The position numbers and the translations under genes are program-made. Below are positions 50,265 to 57,949 of a DNA stretch of 57,949 bases, one piece after another (within the stretch, counting starts at the first letter, position 1; each line of letters begins with the position of its first letter). Below the pieces are notes generated by a model, which saw nothing but the letters and a program-made list of their open reading frames with translations, was not told the origin of the DNA and made no database searches. The DNA is from Deltaproteobacteria bacterium (GTDB lineage Bacteria > Desulfobacterota > BSN033 > UBA1163). The DNA is taken from the NCBI GenBank assembly GCA_016875195.1, contig VGRY01000020.1, positions 1 through 57,949 on the forward strand, given 5' to 3'.

Positions 50265-50400
50265 AATGCCAAATAACAAAGTCCAAATGTCAAAGGAATG
50301 ACAAAACCTAAATTTCAAGAATCTTTGACATTGGAACTTTGGATTTATTTTGGAATTTGAACTTTGAACTTTGAACTTTGACATTTTAAAAATCGGCTAT
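50265..50400. repeat. Quasi-palindrome of caaatgtcaaag words inside the liv operon
   Basis: ccaaatgtcaaaggaatgac on the left mirrors ttgaactttgaactttgaca on the right, in three near-perfect tandem words. It sits between livM and livG and may shape relative expression. It is a close relative of 12483-12630. Confidence 0.65.
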
Positions 50401-50422
50401 TGCCAATGAGGTAGAAAATCCT

Positions 50423-51214
50423 ATGTCCCCATTGTTAGAAACCAAAAAGCTGACGATACGCTTCGGAGGATTAGCCGCCGTCAATGAAATGGATTTCATC
50501 ATTGACCATGGGGAGACCATTGGGTTAATCGGGCCGAATGGATCAGGAAAAACGACTTTTTTCAACCTCCTTACCGGCATCTATAAACCAACAGAAGGTG
50601 AGATCCGATATTGTGGGGAGAGCCTGTCCAGGCTCCCTACTTTTAAGATCGCTAAACAGGGGGTGGCCCGAACTTTCCAGAACAACCGTCTTTTTCTCAA
50701 TCTGAGTGTGCTTGATAATGTTCTGGTCGGGATGCATCCTCATCAGGATTCGAACTGGTTTGATGCTATCTTCCGACGAAGCTATGTGGAAAGAGAGACC
50801 GAAAAAGGAGTAGAAAAGGGATTGGAGCTTTTAACCCAGTTCAGTGAGGAACTGGCTTCAAATTGTTATCAGCGGGCAGGAGATCTCCCTCAGGCTGACC
50901 GGAGAAAGGTTGAGATCTGCCGGGCGCTGGCTTCTAATCCCAAACTCCTTCTCCTCGATGAACCCTCGGCTGGAATGTCTCCTGCAGAGACAGAAGAGCT
51001 GATGGAGGATATACGGAAGGTCAGGCAGAAAGTTGGCGGCATCGGGATCATCATCATTGAACATGATATGGCGGTCATTCGGGAAGTGGCTGAGAGAGTG
51101 ATCGTCCTTAACTACGGCCGTAAGATTGCGGAAGGGACATTTCAGGAAGTATCGACCAACGAGTTGGTGCTCGAAGCCTACCTGGGAAGGGAAGAGAAAG
51201 ATGCTCAAGCTTGA
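50423..51214 (+). CDS. livG: ABC transporter ATP-binding protein LivG
   Basis: A 263-residue ATPase. Walker A is GPNGSGKTT (37-45) and Walker B LLLLDEPSAGM. The signature region reads LPQADRRKVEICRALA, where the family normally has LPYGDQRR, so the glycine of the LSGGQ-equivalent is missing. The C-terminal BCA-type extension (AYLGREEKD) is present. The change might weaken ATP hydrolysis, but the rest is intact. The stop overlaps livF by 14 bases. Confidence 0.93.
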   Translation: MSPLLETKKLTIRFGGLAAVNEMDFIIDHGETIGLIGPNGSGKTTFFNLLTGIYKPTEGEIRYCGESLSRLPTFKIAKQGVARTFQNNRLFLNLSVLDNVLVGMHPHQDSNWFDAIFRRSYVERETEKGVEKGLELLTQFSEELASNCYQRAGDLPQADRRKVEICRALASNPKLLLLDEPSAGMSPAETEELMEDIRKVRQKVGGIGIIIIEHDMAVIREVAERVIVLNYGRKIAEGTFQEVSTNELVLEAYLGREEKDAQA

Positions 51215-51905
51215 AGGGGTATCGACTGAGTATGGCGGTGTTCCCATGCTCCGGAATGTGAGCATGGAGATCGAAAGAGGGGAGCTGGTCTGTCTTCTCG
51301 GTAGCAACGGGGCAGGAAAGACCACGACAATGAAGTCGATCCTGAGACTCATCCCGCTGGTTGAGGGAGTGATTTCTTTTGAGGGGAAGTCACTTAAGGA
51401 ATGGAAAACCCATCAGGTGGTTGACGCTGGGATCAATGTTGTCCCTGAAGGGAGAAGACTCTTTCCCCAAATGACCGTCCTTGAGAATTTAAAGGTGGGA
51501 GCCTTTTCCGAGATCAATGAGGAGGAAGTTTCGAAAAGGCTGGATGCGGTCTTCAAGCTCTTTCCACGCCTCAAAGAGAGGCTCCAGCAACTCGCCGGGA
51601 CATTGAGCGGAGGGGAGCAGGGCATGGTCGCCATTGGGCGGGGCATGATGGGAAAGCCCAAGATCCTTCTCCTGGACGAACCCTCCTTAGGACTTTCTCC
51701 CATCCTTGTTGAAGAGTTTATCAAGACGATTAAACGAATCAATGATGAGGGAACCACGATCTTACTGATCGAGCAGAATGCCAAGAAAGCCCTATCCATC
51801 GCCTCCAAGGGCTATGTCCTGCAGAAAGGAGAGATCGTCGTGAAAGGGAATCGGAGCGAACTCTTTCAGAGCGACGTCATCCAAAAAGCCTACCTAAGAG
51901 GGTAA
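51201..51905 (+). CDS. livF: ABC transporter ATP-binding protein LivF
   Basis: A 234-residue ATPase starting MLKLEGVSTEYGGV at 51201, the standard LivF length; the longer frame from 51126 merely reads through livG. Walker A is GSNGAGKTT, signature LSGGEQ, Walker B ILLLDEPSLGLSP, and the switch His is replaced by the usual IEQN. Last gene of the liv operon. Its ribosome site (GGAAGGGAAGAGAAAG) is inside livG. Confidence 0.95.
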   Translation: MLKLEGVSTEYGGVPMLRNVSMEIERGELVCLLGSNGAGKTTTMKSILRLIPLVEGVISFEGKSLKEWKTHQVVDAGINVVPEGRRLFPQMTVLENLKVGAFSEINEEEVSKRLDAVFKLFPRLKERLQQLAGTLSGGEQGMVAIGRGMMGKPKILLLDEPSLGLSPILVEEFIKTIKRINDEGTTILLIEQNAKKALSIASKGYVLQKGEIVVKGNRSELFQSDVIQKAYLRG

Positions 51906-51967
51906 TCTTTTACGGATTGAGGCGAAAAATAGAGCACTTCCACACTAAAATCTGAAGCAACACTCCC

Positions 51968-51996
51968 TTGGATCAAAATGATGAAAATTCTTTTAT
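51968..51996 (+). promoter_or_regulatory. Possible promoter for the TTT operon
   Basis: TTGGAT (51968-51973), a 17-nt spacer, and TTTTAT (51991-51996), 24 bases before the TctB ATG. Moderate match only. Confidence 0.35.
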
Positions 51997-52020
51997 TTTA
52001 TAAGAGAAACACTCCAGAAA

Positions 52021-52503
52021 ATGAAAAAAAGAGATTTAATTAGCAGTTTATTTTTTTTGTTTGTTGGAATTTTGTTTTTGATCGGATCTTTTAACTATTC
52101 GATATGGGACCGATATGGGCCGGGACCGGGTTTCTTCCCTCTTTTGTTAGGCAGTATTTTTTCAATTCTGAGTTTCCTTCTCTTTGTGGTAAGCAGTTTC
52201 AGAAAAGAAAATAAGGAGGATGAGCTTGGGGAATCTGACTCTATGAAATTTTCAGTCATTCATAGAACCATCATCTTTCTTTGCTTACTTTTGTTTTTTT
52301 ATTTTCTTTTCGATCAACTTGGCTTTTTATTAACCATCTTCATTTTTATGATTGTAACATTGATTTCATTCAGTAAACGACCGATGAAATTATCTTTCTC
52401 TGTTTCTATATTCACCACCCTATTAACCTATTTCGTCTTTGTGAAGTTGCTGGGTGTCCAACTTCCATGGGGTGTTTTAGAACCTCTATTGCGGTTCTAT
52501 TAA
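52021..52503 (+). CDS. tctB: Tripartite tricarboxylate transporter small permease (TctB family)
   Basis: A 160-residue membrane protein with four hydrophobic helices and the family motif WDRYGPGPGFFPLLLGSIFSILSFLLF (residues 23-49). It pairs with TctA 13 bases downstream. The start has no visible Shine-Dalgarno. TTT systems take up carboxylates such as citrate, tartrate or aromatic acids with ions and a binding protein. Confidence 0.88.
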   Translation: MKKRDLISSLFFLFVGILFLIGSFNYSIWDRYGPGPGFFPLLLGSIFSILSFLLFVVSSFRKENKEDELGESDSMKFSVIHRTIIFLCLLLFFYFLFDQLGFLLTIFIFMIVTLISFSKRPMKLSFSVSIFTTLLTYFVFVKLLGVQLPWGVLEPLLRFY

Positions 52504-52516
52504 AGGCAGTTGAGAA

Positions 52517-54034
52517 ATGCTTGATAACATCCTCCTCGGATTTTCAGCCTCACTGGCTCCATTGAATCTTCTTTACTGTCTCATCGGTGTTACCTTGGGG
52601 ACGGTTGTTGGAGTTTTGCCTGGATTAGGACCGGTTTCATCGATTGCCTTATTGCTCCCTGTAACCTATAAAATGGACCTTCTATCGGCTGTGATCATGC
52701 TTTCCGGGATTTATTATGGTGTGCAATATGGAGGGACCATCACCTCCGTATTAATGAAAATCCCGGGAGAAGCATCATCGGTGGTTACCTGCATTGATGG
52801 GTACGAAATGGCAAAAAAAGGAAAAGCCGGGGCAGCCCTTGGGATTGCTGCATTTGGGTCATTTATTGCAGGTACATTGGGGATCATTATACTCATGTTT
52901 TTGGCCCCCCCCCTTGCCAAACTGGCCTTAATGATGGGTCCCCCGGAATATATGGCCTTGATGATAGCAGGTCTGTCCTTAGTCATTTATCTCTCAAGCA
53001 AGTCGATGATTAAATCCTTGATGATGGGAATTTTAGGCCTTCTTCTTGGGACCATAGGCATGGACCCTATTTCTGGGCAAATCCGTTTTGGAATGGGTAT
53101 TAAAAATTTAATGGATGGTGTTGATTTAGCCCCTATGGCGATGGGGCTCTTCGGTTTGGCAGAAGTATTCTCCTTAATAGAGAGTAAGGAGGGATCGAGT
53201 GAATTTCTCAAAGCGAAAACGAAATTGAGAGAGATTCTTCCCAACAGAAAAGATTGGAGAGACTCTTTCTTTCCAATCACCAGAGGCTCCATTTTCGGAT
53301 TCCTTATGGGTATTTTGCCGGGAGGCGGTGCAGTCATGGCCTCTTTTGTCTCTTATGCGATGGAAAGACGACTTTCAAAACATCCTGACAAATTTGGCAC
53401 GGGCGCCATCGAAGGGGTTGCTGGGCCTGAGTCATCCAACAATTCTGCGGCAATCGGAGCATTTGTTCCTCTGCTCACCCTCGGCATTCCAGCGAACGTG
53501 GTGATGGCCCTGCTGATTGGTGCTTTTATGATTCACGGTGTCAATCCTGGCCCTCTACTTCTAAGGGATAACCCGGTTCTTTTTTGGGGAATCATTACCA
53601 GTATGTATATCGGGAATTTATTATTGCTTATACAGAACGTTCCACTGATTGGACTCTTTGTGAAGATTCTCAAAGTTCCCTCTAAAATTATGGCTCCACT
53701 GATTACAGTGATCTGTTTCATAGGTGCCTATAGTATTAATAACAATATTTCAGGGATATTGGTTGTCATCATCTTTGGTACAATGGGTTACTTAATGCGC
53801 AAATTCAGATATGATCCTGCCCCACTGATTCTTGCCTTTGTCCTTGGGCCTTTACTGGAAGACGCTTTTAGACAAACCATGATGCTCTTCAGAGGAGATG
53901 TCTCAAAAATATTTGAACGGTCTATTGCGATGGTCTTTTTAGGTGTGGCCTTTTTTCTGTTTATATCCCCTTTCATTACCAAATTCTTTAAACGCAATTA
54001 TTCAAAGCCGACCTTTATCGATGATAAGAGGTAG
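52517..54034 (+). CDS. tctA: Tripartite tricarboxylate transporter large permease (TctA family)
   Basis: A 505-residue permease with about 12 TM helices. Characteristic motifs: [68 protein letters not shown], and the inverted repeat [23 protein letters not shown] ... [15 protein letters not shown]. Full length. The flavoprotein gene follows after 32 bases, and the binding protein TctC comes two genes later. Confidence 0.95.
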   Translation: MLDNILLGFSASLAPLNLLYCLIGVTLGTVVGVLPGLGPVSSIALLLPVTYKMDLLSAVIMLSGIYYGVQYGGTITSVLMKIPGEASSVVTCIDGYEMAKKGKAGAALGIAAFGSFIAGTLGIIILMFLAPPLAKLALMMGPPEYMALMIAGLSLVIYLSSKSMIKSLMMGILGLLLGTIGMDPISGQIRFGMGIKNLMDGVDLAPMAMGLFGLAEVFSLIESKEGSSEFLKAKTKLREILPNRKDWRDSFFPITRGSIFGFLMGILPGGGAVMASFVSYAMERRLSKHPDKFGTGAIEGVAGPESSNNSAAIGAFVPLLTLGIPANVVMALLIGAFMIHGVNPGPLLLRDNPVLFWGIITSMYIGNLLLLIQNVPLIGLFVKILKVPSKIMAPLITVICFIGAYSINNNISGILVVIIFGTMGYLMRKFRYDPAPLILAFVLGPLLEDAFRQTMMLFRGDVSKIFERSIAMVFLGVAFFLFISPFITKFFKRNYSKPTFIDDKR

Positions 54035-54066
54035 AGAAAAAGAAGTGAATTGAAGAAGGAGAATAA

Positions 54067-55821
54067 ATGATGATCATGAAGAATCTAAAGAAAACCATTG
54101 AAACCGATGTTCTGGTGATTGGGAGCGGGATGGCTGGACTGAGGGCTGCCATCGAGGTGAGACGGTCGGGCTTAGATGTTCTATTGGTCGATAAAAGTCT
54201 GCTGGGCAGAGCTTCAAGTTCGATCTATGCAGGAGGATTAGGATTAGAAATTCTTCCGGAACATCTTCCGTACCATGGGGCAACGAAGAAGAAATACGCC
54301 GACTACTTCAACGGAACGGTCGAGGAAGTTTTCAAAAAGATGCTGCAGGAAGGGGTCTCCATTGGCTGGGGTTATCCCTATATCGATAATCAGAGAATTC
54401 TGATGACGGTGGCCTGTGATTACAAATTGAGGCAGGAGGAGTTGCGGGATTTCGGTGTCGAGGACCCCTACTCCCAGCATTTCATCGGACGGCCAGTTTC
54501 GATGGGGGTCCCTATTATCCTCCCCATGATTGACCATCTAAAGAAAATGGGCGGCAAAACCATGGAAAAGACGGTGATCACCGACCTGATTCGGCAGGGA
54601 GATAGGGTCATCGGAGCCATAGGCTTTGAGATGGGGCGGAAGACATGGGTCGTCATTCTGGCCAAAGCCACGATTATGGCTACGGGAGGATCGGCCCAGG
54701 TCTATAAGAGGACTTACTCTCCCACGAGGATTACGGGTGATGGGTATGCGATGGCTTATCGGGCAGGGGCAGAGTTGTGGGAAATGGAGATGGTCGGATT
54801 TTGCAACTGGACCATTGCTGAGCCCAAATGCCCTCAATGGTGGATTCCTTTCTCGTATGGGAGAGTGTCGGGAAAACTGAGAAATGCTTTGGGCGAGCCC
54901 TTTTTTGAGAAATATGCAAAAGAGAATGGCTGGCTCGGTCCCAAGGCGACATTAAGTGACAGCGATGTCATGGATAAGCGGTATGGGAAACCACTGACCG
55001 AGATGGACCACTATTTCTGGAGAGCTTGTTCTATGGAGATAAGGGAAGGCCGGGGGGAACATGGAGCCGTCCTTCTCGATTTAACGGAAGTCCCCGAGGA
55101 GCGGTGGTATTATGAGAATGACGGAATTACGGCAATGAATGAAATGAGGAATTTCGATTGGAAAAGTAAACCACTCCATATCGCTCCAGCTGCGGAAAAG
55201 CAGGCAGGTGGAATTTACACGGATGAATATTTTAAAACAAGTTTAGAGGGACTTTACGCTGCAGGTGAAGCAGGGCCTGGATTATCCCTTCCGTTCTGCA
55301 TTGTTTCTGGAGCCTGCTCAGGAAGATATGCGGCCTGGTATGCAAGAGAAGCTCCTCCTGTCCAGTTAAAGGGTGAGGAGAATAAATGGATTGAGCAGAA
55401 GCGAAAGGAGGCAGGGGAACTTCTCCTTTCGAAAGCTGACCGGATGGGGGATCCCCGGGACATCAAGAGAGAGATCAAAGAGATCATGTGGGACTATGTT
55501 GGGACCCTTCGAACAGAAGATGAGTTACAAAAAGGGCTTCAGGAACTGCACCGAATTGAACATGAACGGATTCCCAAGTTATTTGCAAAGGATATGCGGA
55601 ACCTGAGAGAGGCCTATGAGGTAATCAATATGGTGTCGGTTTCGAAGATGATTGCTGAATCAGCCCGATACCGGACTGAAAGCAGGGGAATGCATCAGCG
55701 GCTGGATTACCCCAAAGAGGATAATGCCAACTGGCTGAAGAATGTCATTATCAAGGCTTCGCCGGGGGAGATGTCTTTATTCACCCGGCCTGTCGATTTG
55801 ACATGGGAAAAGCCTGAATAA
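54067..55821 (+). CDS. FAD-dependent oxidoreductase (fumarate reductase/AprA-like flavoprotein subunit)
   Basis: A 584-residue flavoprotein. The FAD fold DVLVIGSGMAGLRAAIEVRRSGL is at residues 14-36, ATGGSAQVYKRTYSP and GDGYAMAYRAGAELWEMEM mark the middle, and GGIYTDEYFKTSLEGLYAAGEAGPGL (about 383-408) closes the FAD domain, as in SdhA/FrdA/AprA. The fumarate His/Arg active site could not be placed. The next gene is a 2x[4Fe-4S] protein, so it is probably a flavin-iron-sulfur heterodimer acting on the TTT-imported substrate. Shine-Dalgarno GGAG five bases upstream. Confidence 0.88.
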   Translation: MMIMKNLKKTIETDVLVIGSGMAGLRAAIEVRRSGLDVLLVDKSLLGRASSSIYAGGLGLEILPEHLPYHGATKKKYADYFNGTVEEVFKKMLQEGVSIGWGYPYIDNQRILMTVACDYKLRQEELRDFGVEDPYSQHFIGRPVSMGVPIILPMIDHLKKMGGKTMEKTVITDLIRQGDRVIGAIGFEMGRKTWVVILAKATIMATGGSAQVYKRTYSPTRITGDGYAMAYRAGAELWEMEMVGFCNWTIAEPKCPQWWIPFSYGRVSGKLRNALGEPFFEKYAKENGWLGPKATLSDSDVMDKRYGKPLTEMDHYFWRACSMEIREGRGEHGAVLLDLTEVPEERWYYENDGITAMNEMRNFDWKSKPLHIAPAAEKQAGGIYTDEYFKTSLEGLYAAGEAGPGLSLPFCIVSGACSGRYAAWYAREAPPVQLKGEENKWIEQKRKEAGELLLSKADRMGDPRDIKREIKEIMWDYVGTLRTEDELQKGLQELHRIEHERIPKLFAKDMRNLREAYEVINMVSVSKMIAESARYRTESRGMHQRLDYPKEDNANWLKNVIIKASPGEMSLFTRPVDLTWEKPE

Positions 55822-55839
55822 AATAATGAGGAATGGACC

Positions 55840-56073
55840 ATGCTTAATTTCAAATATGAATTGAGTCAAAAGAAATGTATCGGTTGTGAGAAATGTGCAG
55901 AAGTTTGTCCCACTTTAGCCATTGATTTTGATGGAGAGAAGAAGAAGGCTTTCATTCTCGATATCGATCAATGCCTGGTATGCCATCAGTGTTTAGAGGT
56001 ATGCCCTGTTAAGGCCATCCGTATCAAGGGGGCGCTCTGGCAGAAAGATATCCGGATGCCAAGAAATAAATAG
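55840..56073 (+). CDS. 2[4Fe-4S] ferredoxin
   Basis: A 77-residue electron carrier with CIGCEKCAEVCP (Cys13, 16, 19, 23) and CLVCHQCLEVCP (Cys45, 48, 51, 55). The C-terminal extension KIKGALWQKD-like is short. It lies 18 bases after the flavoprotein gene and 15 before TctC, so it probably serves as the electron-transfer subunit of that flavoprotein, comparable with AprB but much smaller. Confidence 0.93.
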   Translation: MLNFKYELSQKKCIGCEKCAEVCPTLAIDFDGEKKKAFILDIDQCLVCHQCLEVCPVKAIRIKGALWQKDIRMPRNK

Positions 56074-56088
56074 AAGGAGGTTTATCAA

Positions 56089-57069
56089 ATGGGAAAGAAG
56101 GCGAGATCTGTTTTATCAGTACTGTTTCTGGTTGCTTTGATGGTTTTTTGGGGAAGGGAGGGGTTAGGGCAGGAAAAGTTTCCCTCAAGGCCTATCCAGG
56201 TGGTCATTCCCTATGGACCCGGGGGGACACATGATATCGCTGCTCGGATCGTGGATGGTCAGCTCCAGGAAATTCTGAAGGTTCCAATTATTCATGTGAA
56301 CAAGCCGGGTGGTGGCGGAGTCATCGGAGCAGCTTTTGCTAAAGAGCAGAAACCCGATGGTTATACAGTTCTTTACGGAGGTTTAACGGTGGTGGTTGAA
56401 CTACCCATTGTGACACCCAACTCCCCTTACAAAACAGAAGATTTCATACCTATTGCCCGGGTGACTTATGGGGCCCTTGTCCTTTCTGTCAAAAAGGATT
56501 CTCCTTTGAGTAGCCTCGAGGAATTTATTAAGGCGGCAAAGAAAGATCCCGGCAAGGTGACTCTCGGAATCCCTGGTATTGGGACCTCCCAGCACCTGGT
56601 GGCCAAACTGTTTGAAGCAGAGGCAAAGATTGAGTTGAATATGATCCCCTTCAAAGGAGATGGAGCTGCGATCACTGCAATGTTGGGGGGACATGTGCAG
56701 GCGGTGATGACGGGTATTACTTCGATTACCCCCCATCTCAAGTCGGGTGAAGTCAATACGATCGCCTCCAGCGGACTCGACCGCCACCCCGTATTTAAGG
56801 ATGTCCCTTTATTCAAAGAAAAAGGGCTTCCGGAGGTTGCCATCTATAGCTGGACCGGTCCTTTTGTTCCTGTCGGCACTCCGGCTCCGGTTGTTAAGAC
56901 GCTGAGCGACGCCTATCAAGAAGCAGCCACACACCCCTCCATCGTGTCTCTTCTCGAAAAATCAGGGACTACCCCTGGGTACCTCAGCTCAGAAGAGGTC
57001 AAAAAACTTATTCCGAGTGAATACAGCAAGATTGCTAAGGCAGCCAAGGCCGCCGGTATGATTAAGTAA
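56089..57069 (+). CDS. tctC: TTT-family solute-binding protein (TctC/Bug)
   Basis: A 326-residue periplasmic protein with a signal peptide (SVLSVLFLVALMVFWGREGLGQ), then the Bug signature FPSRPIQVVIPYGPGGTHDIAARIV, VNKPGGGGVIGAAFA, and LGIPGIGTSQHLVAKLFE. The usual Bug ligand is a carboxylate. Shine-Dalgarno AAGGAGG. It completes the transporter with tctB and tctA, but is separated from them by the flavoprotein-ferredoxin genes. Confidence 0.94.
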   Translation: MGKKARSVLSVLFLVALMVFWGREGLGQEKFPSRPIQVVIPYGPGGTHDIAARIVDGQLQEILKVPIIHVNKPGGGGVIGAAFAKEQKPDGYTVLYGGLTVVVELPIVTPNSPYKTEDFIPIARVTYGALVLSVKKDSPLSSLEEFIKAAKKDPGKVTLGIPGIGTSQHLVAKLFEAEAKIELNMIPFKGDGAAITAMLGGHVQAVMTGITSITPHLKSGEVNTIASSGLDRHPVFKDVPLFKEKGLPEVAIYSWTGPFVPVGTPAPVVKTLSDAYQEAATHPSIVSLLEKSGTTPGYLSSEEVKKLIPSEYSKIAKAAKAAGMIK

Positions 57070-57118
57070 AGAAATCGAACGATGTTAAATACAGAACTGA
57101 TCAGAAGAATTTAAAAAA

Positions 57119-57949
57119 ATGGAATATTTTGCACCGAGAACGATTGCCGAAGCTTTGATCTGCATGCGAAGATGGAAAGGCAAATCTGCGTTGATTGCAG
57201 GAGGGACGAACATCATTCCCTCCATGAGGGCAGGAGAATTAAAGCAGGAGATCTTGGTCGATCTCCGTCGATTAAAAAGCCTTTCCTACATCAAAGAGGA
57301 AAAACATAGAATCCGGATTGGAGGCCTTTCCACAATTTCAGAATTGGTTTCCTCAAAAGTGATCCAGAGATGGGTTCCCCTCCTTTTTGATGCGGCACAG
57401 CAACTTGGAAACCCCCTGGTGAGGAACCGGGCGACGATTGGAGGGAATCTGGCGGATGCATCTCCGGCGGCGGATACGGCCGTTCCGCTTTTAGCCTTAG
57501 AGGCCATCGTTGTGATCCAGGGGAGAAAGGAGAGGCAGGTTCCCATCGATCAATTTTTTGTAGGGCCGAATAGGACCGTATTAAAAAGAGATGAGATGAT
57601 TAAAGAGGTTATCATTCCGAAATTGAGCCACAAGGTTAGAATGGCCTATTTTAAATTGGGCCTTCGAAATTCTATGGCTGTCTCCGTAGTGAACCTTGCC
57701 CTGTTGATGGAGATGGAAAAAAATATTTGTAAGCGAGTTCGAATCGGTTTTGGAGCCGTCGCGCCCAAACCGATCCGGGCCTATCAAATCGAGAAGATGC
57801 TGGAGAACAATGAGGTAACCGGAAAGCTTCTGGAAACATGCTGCAAGGCTATCAGCAAAGAAGTCCATCCGATTTCGGATATCCGGGCAAGCAAAGAATA
57901 CAGGATAGAAATGGCCTCAGTGCTTTTGAAGAGGGGGCTAAGGGAATTA
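57119..57949 (+). CDS. FAD-binding subunit of a molybdenum hydroxylase (CoxM/XdhB family), 3' cut by window
   Basis: The reading frame from ATG 57119 stays open to the end of the window (277 codons). It starts MEYFAPRTIAEAL, with the FAD loop AGGTNIIPSMR, then the second FAD motif GNPLVRNRATIGGNLADASPAADTAVPLLAL, and ends near KRGLREL, about where the family (~285 residues) stops. The two other subunits (Fe-S and molybdopterin) are expected just beyond the edge. With the flavoprotein and TTT genes this suggests catabolism of an N-heterocycle or aromatic acid. There is no obvious Shine-Dalgarno. Confidence 0.88.
   Translation, partial: MEYFAPRTIAEALICMRRWKGKSALIAGGTNIIPSMRAGELKQEILVDLRRLKSLSYIKEEKHRIRIGGLSTISELVSSKVIQRWVPLLFDAAQQLGNPLVRNRATIGGNLADASPAADTAVPLLALEAIVVIQGRKERQVPIDQFFVGPNRTVLKRDEMIKEVIIPKLSHKVRMAYFKLGLRNSMAVSVVNLALLMEMEKNICKRVRIGFGAVAPKPIRAYQIEKMLENNEVTGKLLETCCKAISKEVHPISDIRASKEYRIEMASVLLKRGLREL

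Overview
Organism. The window looks like a chromosomal piece of an anaerobic Gram-negative bacterium of moderate GC content, most like Desulfobacterota (former Deltaproteobacteria). The clues are lipoproteins with lipoboxes and TPR proteins, a K+-dependent-type membrane pyrophosphatase, a 4Fe-4S aldo/keto reductase, a PK-like diadenylate cyclase, TRAP, TTT and Liv transporters, a YgeW/YgeY pair, and very many intergenic palindromes. This is inference from gene content; there is no rRNA here.

Layout. 1-2777 is the 3' part of an RND pump. 3005-18412 is mixed housekeeping: ispG, a CDP-alcohol phosphatidyltransferase, purC, an alpha/beta hydrolase, a PAC2 protein, an AKR, a HAD-HAD fusion, coaD, rsmD, a Mut7-C protein, mtnP, an MNT/HEPN pair, rlmN, ndk and trxB. 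18581-19300 holds a degenerate, expanded GEMM-I-like (cyclic-dinucleotide) leader, a strong terminator, and two overlapping 63-residue paralogues with the same four-cysteine spacing. After a NifU-like scaffold gene, 19865-26375 is a tight six-gene minus-strand operon: PqqD-like peptide, ATP-grasp enzyme, fold-III PLP decarboxylase-like enzyme, urea-transporter/M23-peptidase fusion, and two TPR proteins. 26821-37966 returns to housekeeping: a lipoprotein, ispE, tRNA-Gln, prs, rplY, pth, hppA, a c-di-AMP synthase, ychF, a TPR protein, a CDF transporter and small genes.

Metabolic and transport region, 38059-57949. The minus strand carries two fold-II PLP enzymes, YgeW-type carbamoyltransferase, YgeY-type M20 hydrolase and a complete TRAP transporter. 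Divergently, the plus strand carries a complete Liv-type ABC importer (livKHMGF), then a TTT module (TctB, TctA) followed by a flavoprotein, a 2x[4Fe-4S] ferredoxin, TctC and the FAD subunit of a molybdenum hydroxylase that runs off the window. This reads as uptake and catabolism of nitrogenous and carboxylate compounds; no substrate can be assigned from sequence.

Repeats. Intergenic DNA is dominated by inverted-repeat elements. They include a CCCCGTTAGAAA-ended family (4 copies), a 106-bp family (2 inverted copies), elements nested in other elements, and at least a dozen long quasi-palindromes built from short degenerate words that differ from locus to locus. One 90-nt palindromic element sits in frame inside ispE, and the 3' end of tRNA-Gln is duplicated 134 bp downstream.

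The strongest candidates for undescribed biology are the GEMM-like leader with its twin Cys proteins, the PqqD/ATP-grasp/decarboxylase/UT-M23/TPR operon, and the word-built quasi-palindromes.
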